Of a stretch of 5,288 bases of DNA, positions 5,198 to 5,288 are shown piece after piece; position 1 is the first letter of the stretch, and each line of letters opens with the position of its first letter. A program made the translations under genes and the position numbers. This DNA comes from CAZIWX01 sp964543125. Its GTDB lineage: Bacteria > Fidelibacterota > UBA8477. The DNA lies in NCBI GenBank assembly GCA_964543125.1, contig CAZIWX010000149.1, positions 1 to 5,288 on the forward strand. Direction: 5' to 3'. The notes under the pieces were generated by a model, which saw only the letters and a list, made by a program, of their open reading frames with translations, ran no database searches and was not told the DNA's origin.

Positions 5198-5288
5198 TTA
5201 GTCCAGCCGTTTGATGATATTTTCCACCGTAAATCCGAACTCCTGAAAAATGCGTTCAGCCGGAGCGGATGCGCCAAATGTGGTTAGG
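5198..5288 (-). CDS. tkt: Transketolase, C-terminal end only
   Basis: The last 29 codons and the TAA stop (5200-5198) of a gene that enters from the right edge. The translated end contains TFGASAPAERIFQEFGFTVE (residues 3-22 of the fragment) followed by NIIKRLD, which matches the conserved C-terminus of transketolases (FGASAPA...F.EFGFTVENV). Transketolase is a cytoplasmic thiamine-diphosphate enzyme that moves two-carbon ketol units between sugar phosphates in the pentose phosphate pathway. The fragment cannot tell a full-length enzyme from the C-terminal subunit of a split transketolase, because both end this way. It is followed by the SRP RNA on the same strand after 129 bases. Confidence 0.88.
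   Translation of the reverse strand, partial: LTTFGASAPAERIFQEFGFTVENIIKRLD

Noticed and set aside
1..5288. Mobile elements, defence systems, CRISPR arrays or tRNA genes
   Set aside because: Scanning both strands shows only conserved housekeeping genes in a tight co-directional arrangement; no repeat arrays, terminal inverted repeats or transposase/integrase motifs were seen.

Overview
This window is a stretch of ordinary bacterial housekeeping chromosome in which every gene I can support lies on the minus strand. Read in the direction of transcription (high to low coordinates) the order is: the 3' end of a transketolase gene, the signal recognition particle (SRP) RNA gene, dnaX, ybaB/ebfC, recR, pgsA, pgpA and the first three quarters of cinA. 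The base composition is balanced (about half G+C by eye). I see no transposase, integrase, tRNA, CRISPR array or phage gene, and no abrupt change of composition.

Region by region: 5198-5288 holds the last 29 codons of transketolase. 5069-5197 is a 129-base spacer with a possible promoter for the SRP RNA. 4955-5068 is a short, 4.5S-type SRP RNA without an Alu domain. After a 96-base spacer comes dnaX (3092-4858), the clamp-loader subunit of DNA polymerase III. A 179-base gap with GC-rich inverted repeats follows. Then comes a tightly packed run from ybaB (2583-2912) through recR (1982-2575), pgsA (1395-1985), pgpA (940-1398) and cinA (1-943). From recR to cinA each stop codon overlaps the next start by four bases (GTGA, ATGA, ATGA), which points to one translationally coupled operon.

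Functionally, the SRP RNA serves membrane protein targeting. DnaX, YbaB and RecR serve replication, nucleoid organisation and recombinational repair. PgsA and PgpA carry out two consecutive steps of phosphatidylglycerol synthesis (CDP-diacylglycerol to phosphatidylglycerophosphate to phosphatidylglycerol). CinA is a nucleotide and pyridine-nucleotide salvage enzyme. The dnaX-ybaB-recR order is widespread in bacteria, and an SRP RNA gene just upstream of dnaX is also known, for example in Bacillus. The short SRP RNA argues against a Bacillus-type organism, but the window does not allow a confident phylum. An uncultured or little-studied bacterium is possible.

I did not find a convincing undescribed system. 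The most interesting signal is inside the 3' part of dnaX: an in-frame A AAA AAG slippery heptamer inside a run of eight A's, followed three bases later by an 11-bp bulged hairpin. It resembles the programmed frameshift signal of E. coli dnaX but lies much nearer the C-terminus. On the plus strand the same sequence resembles an intrinsic terminator.
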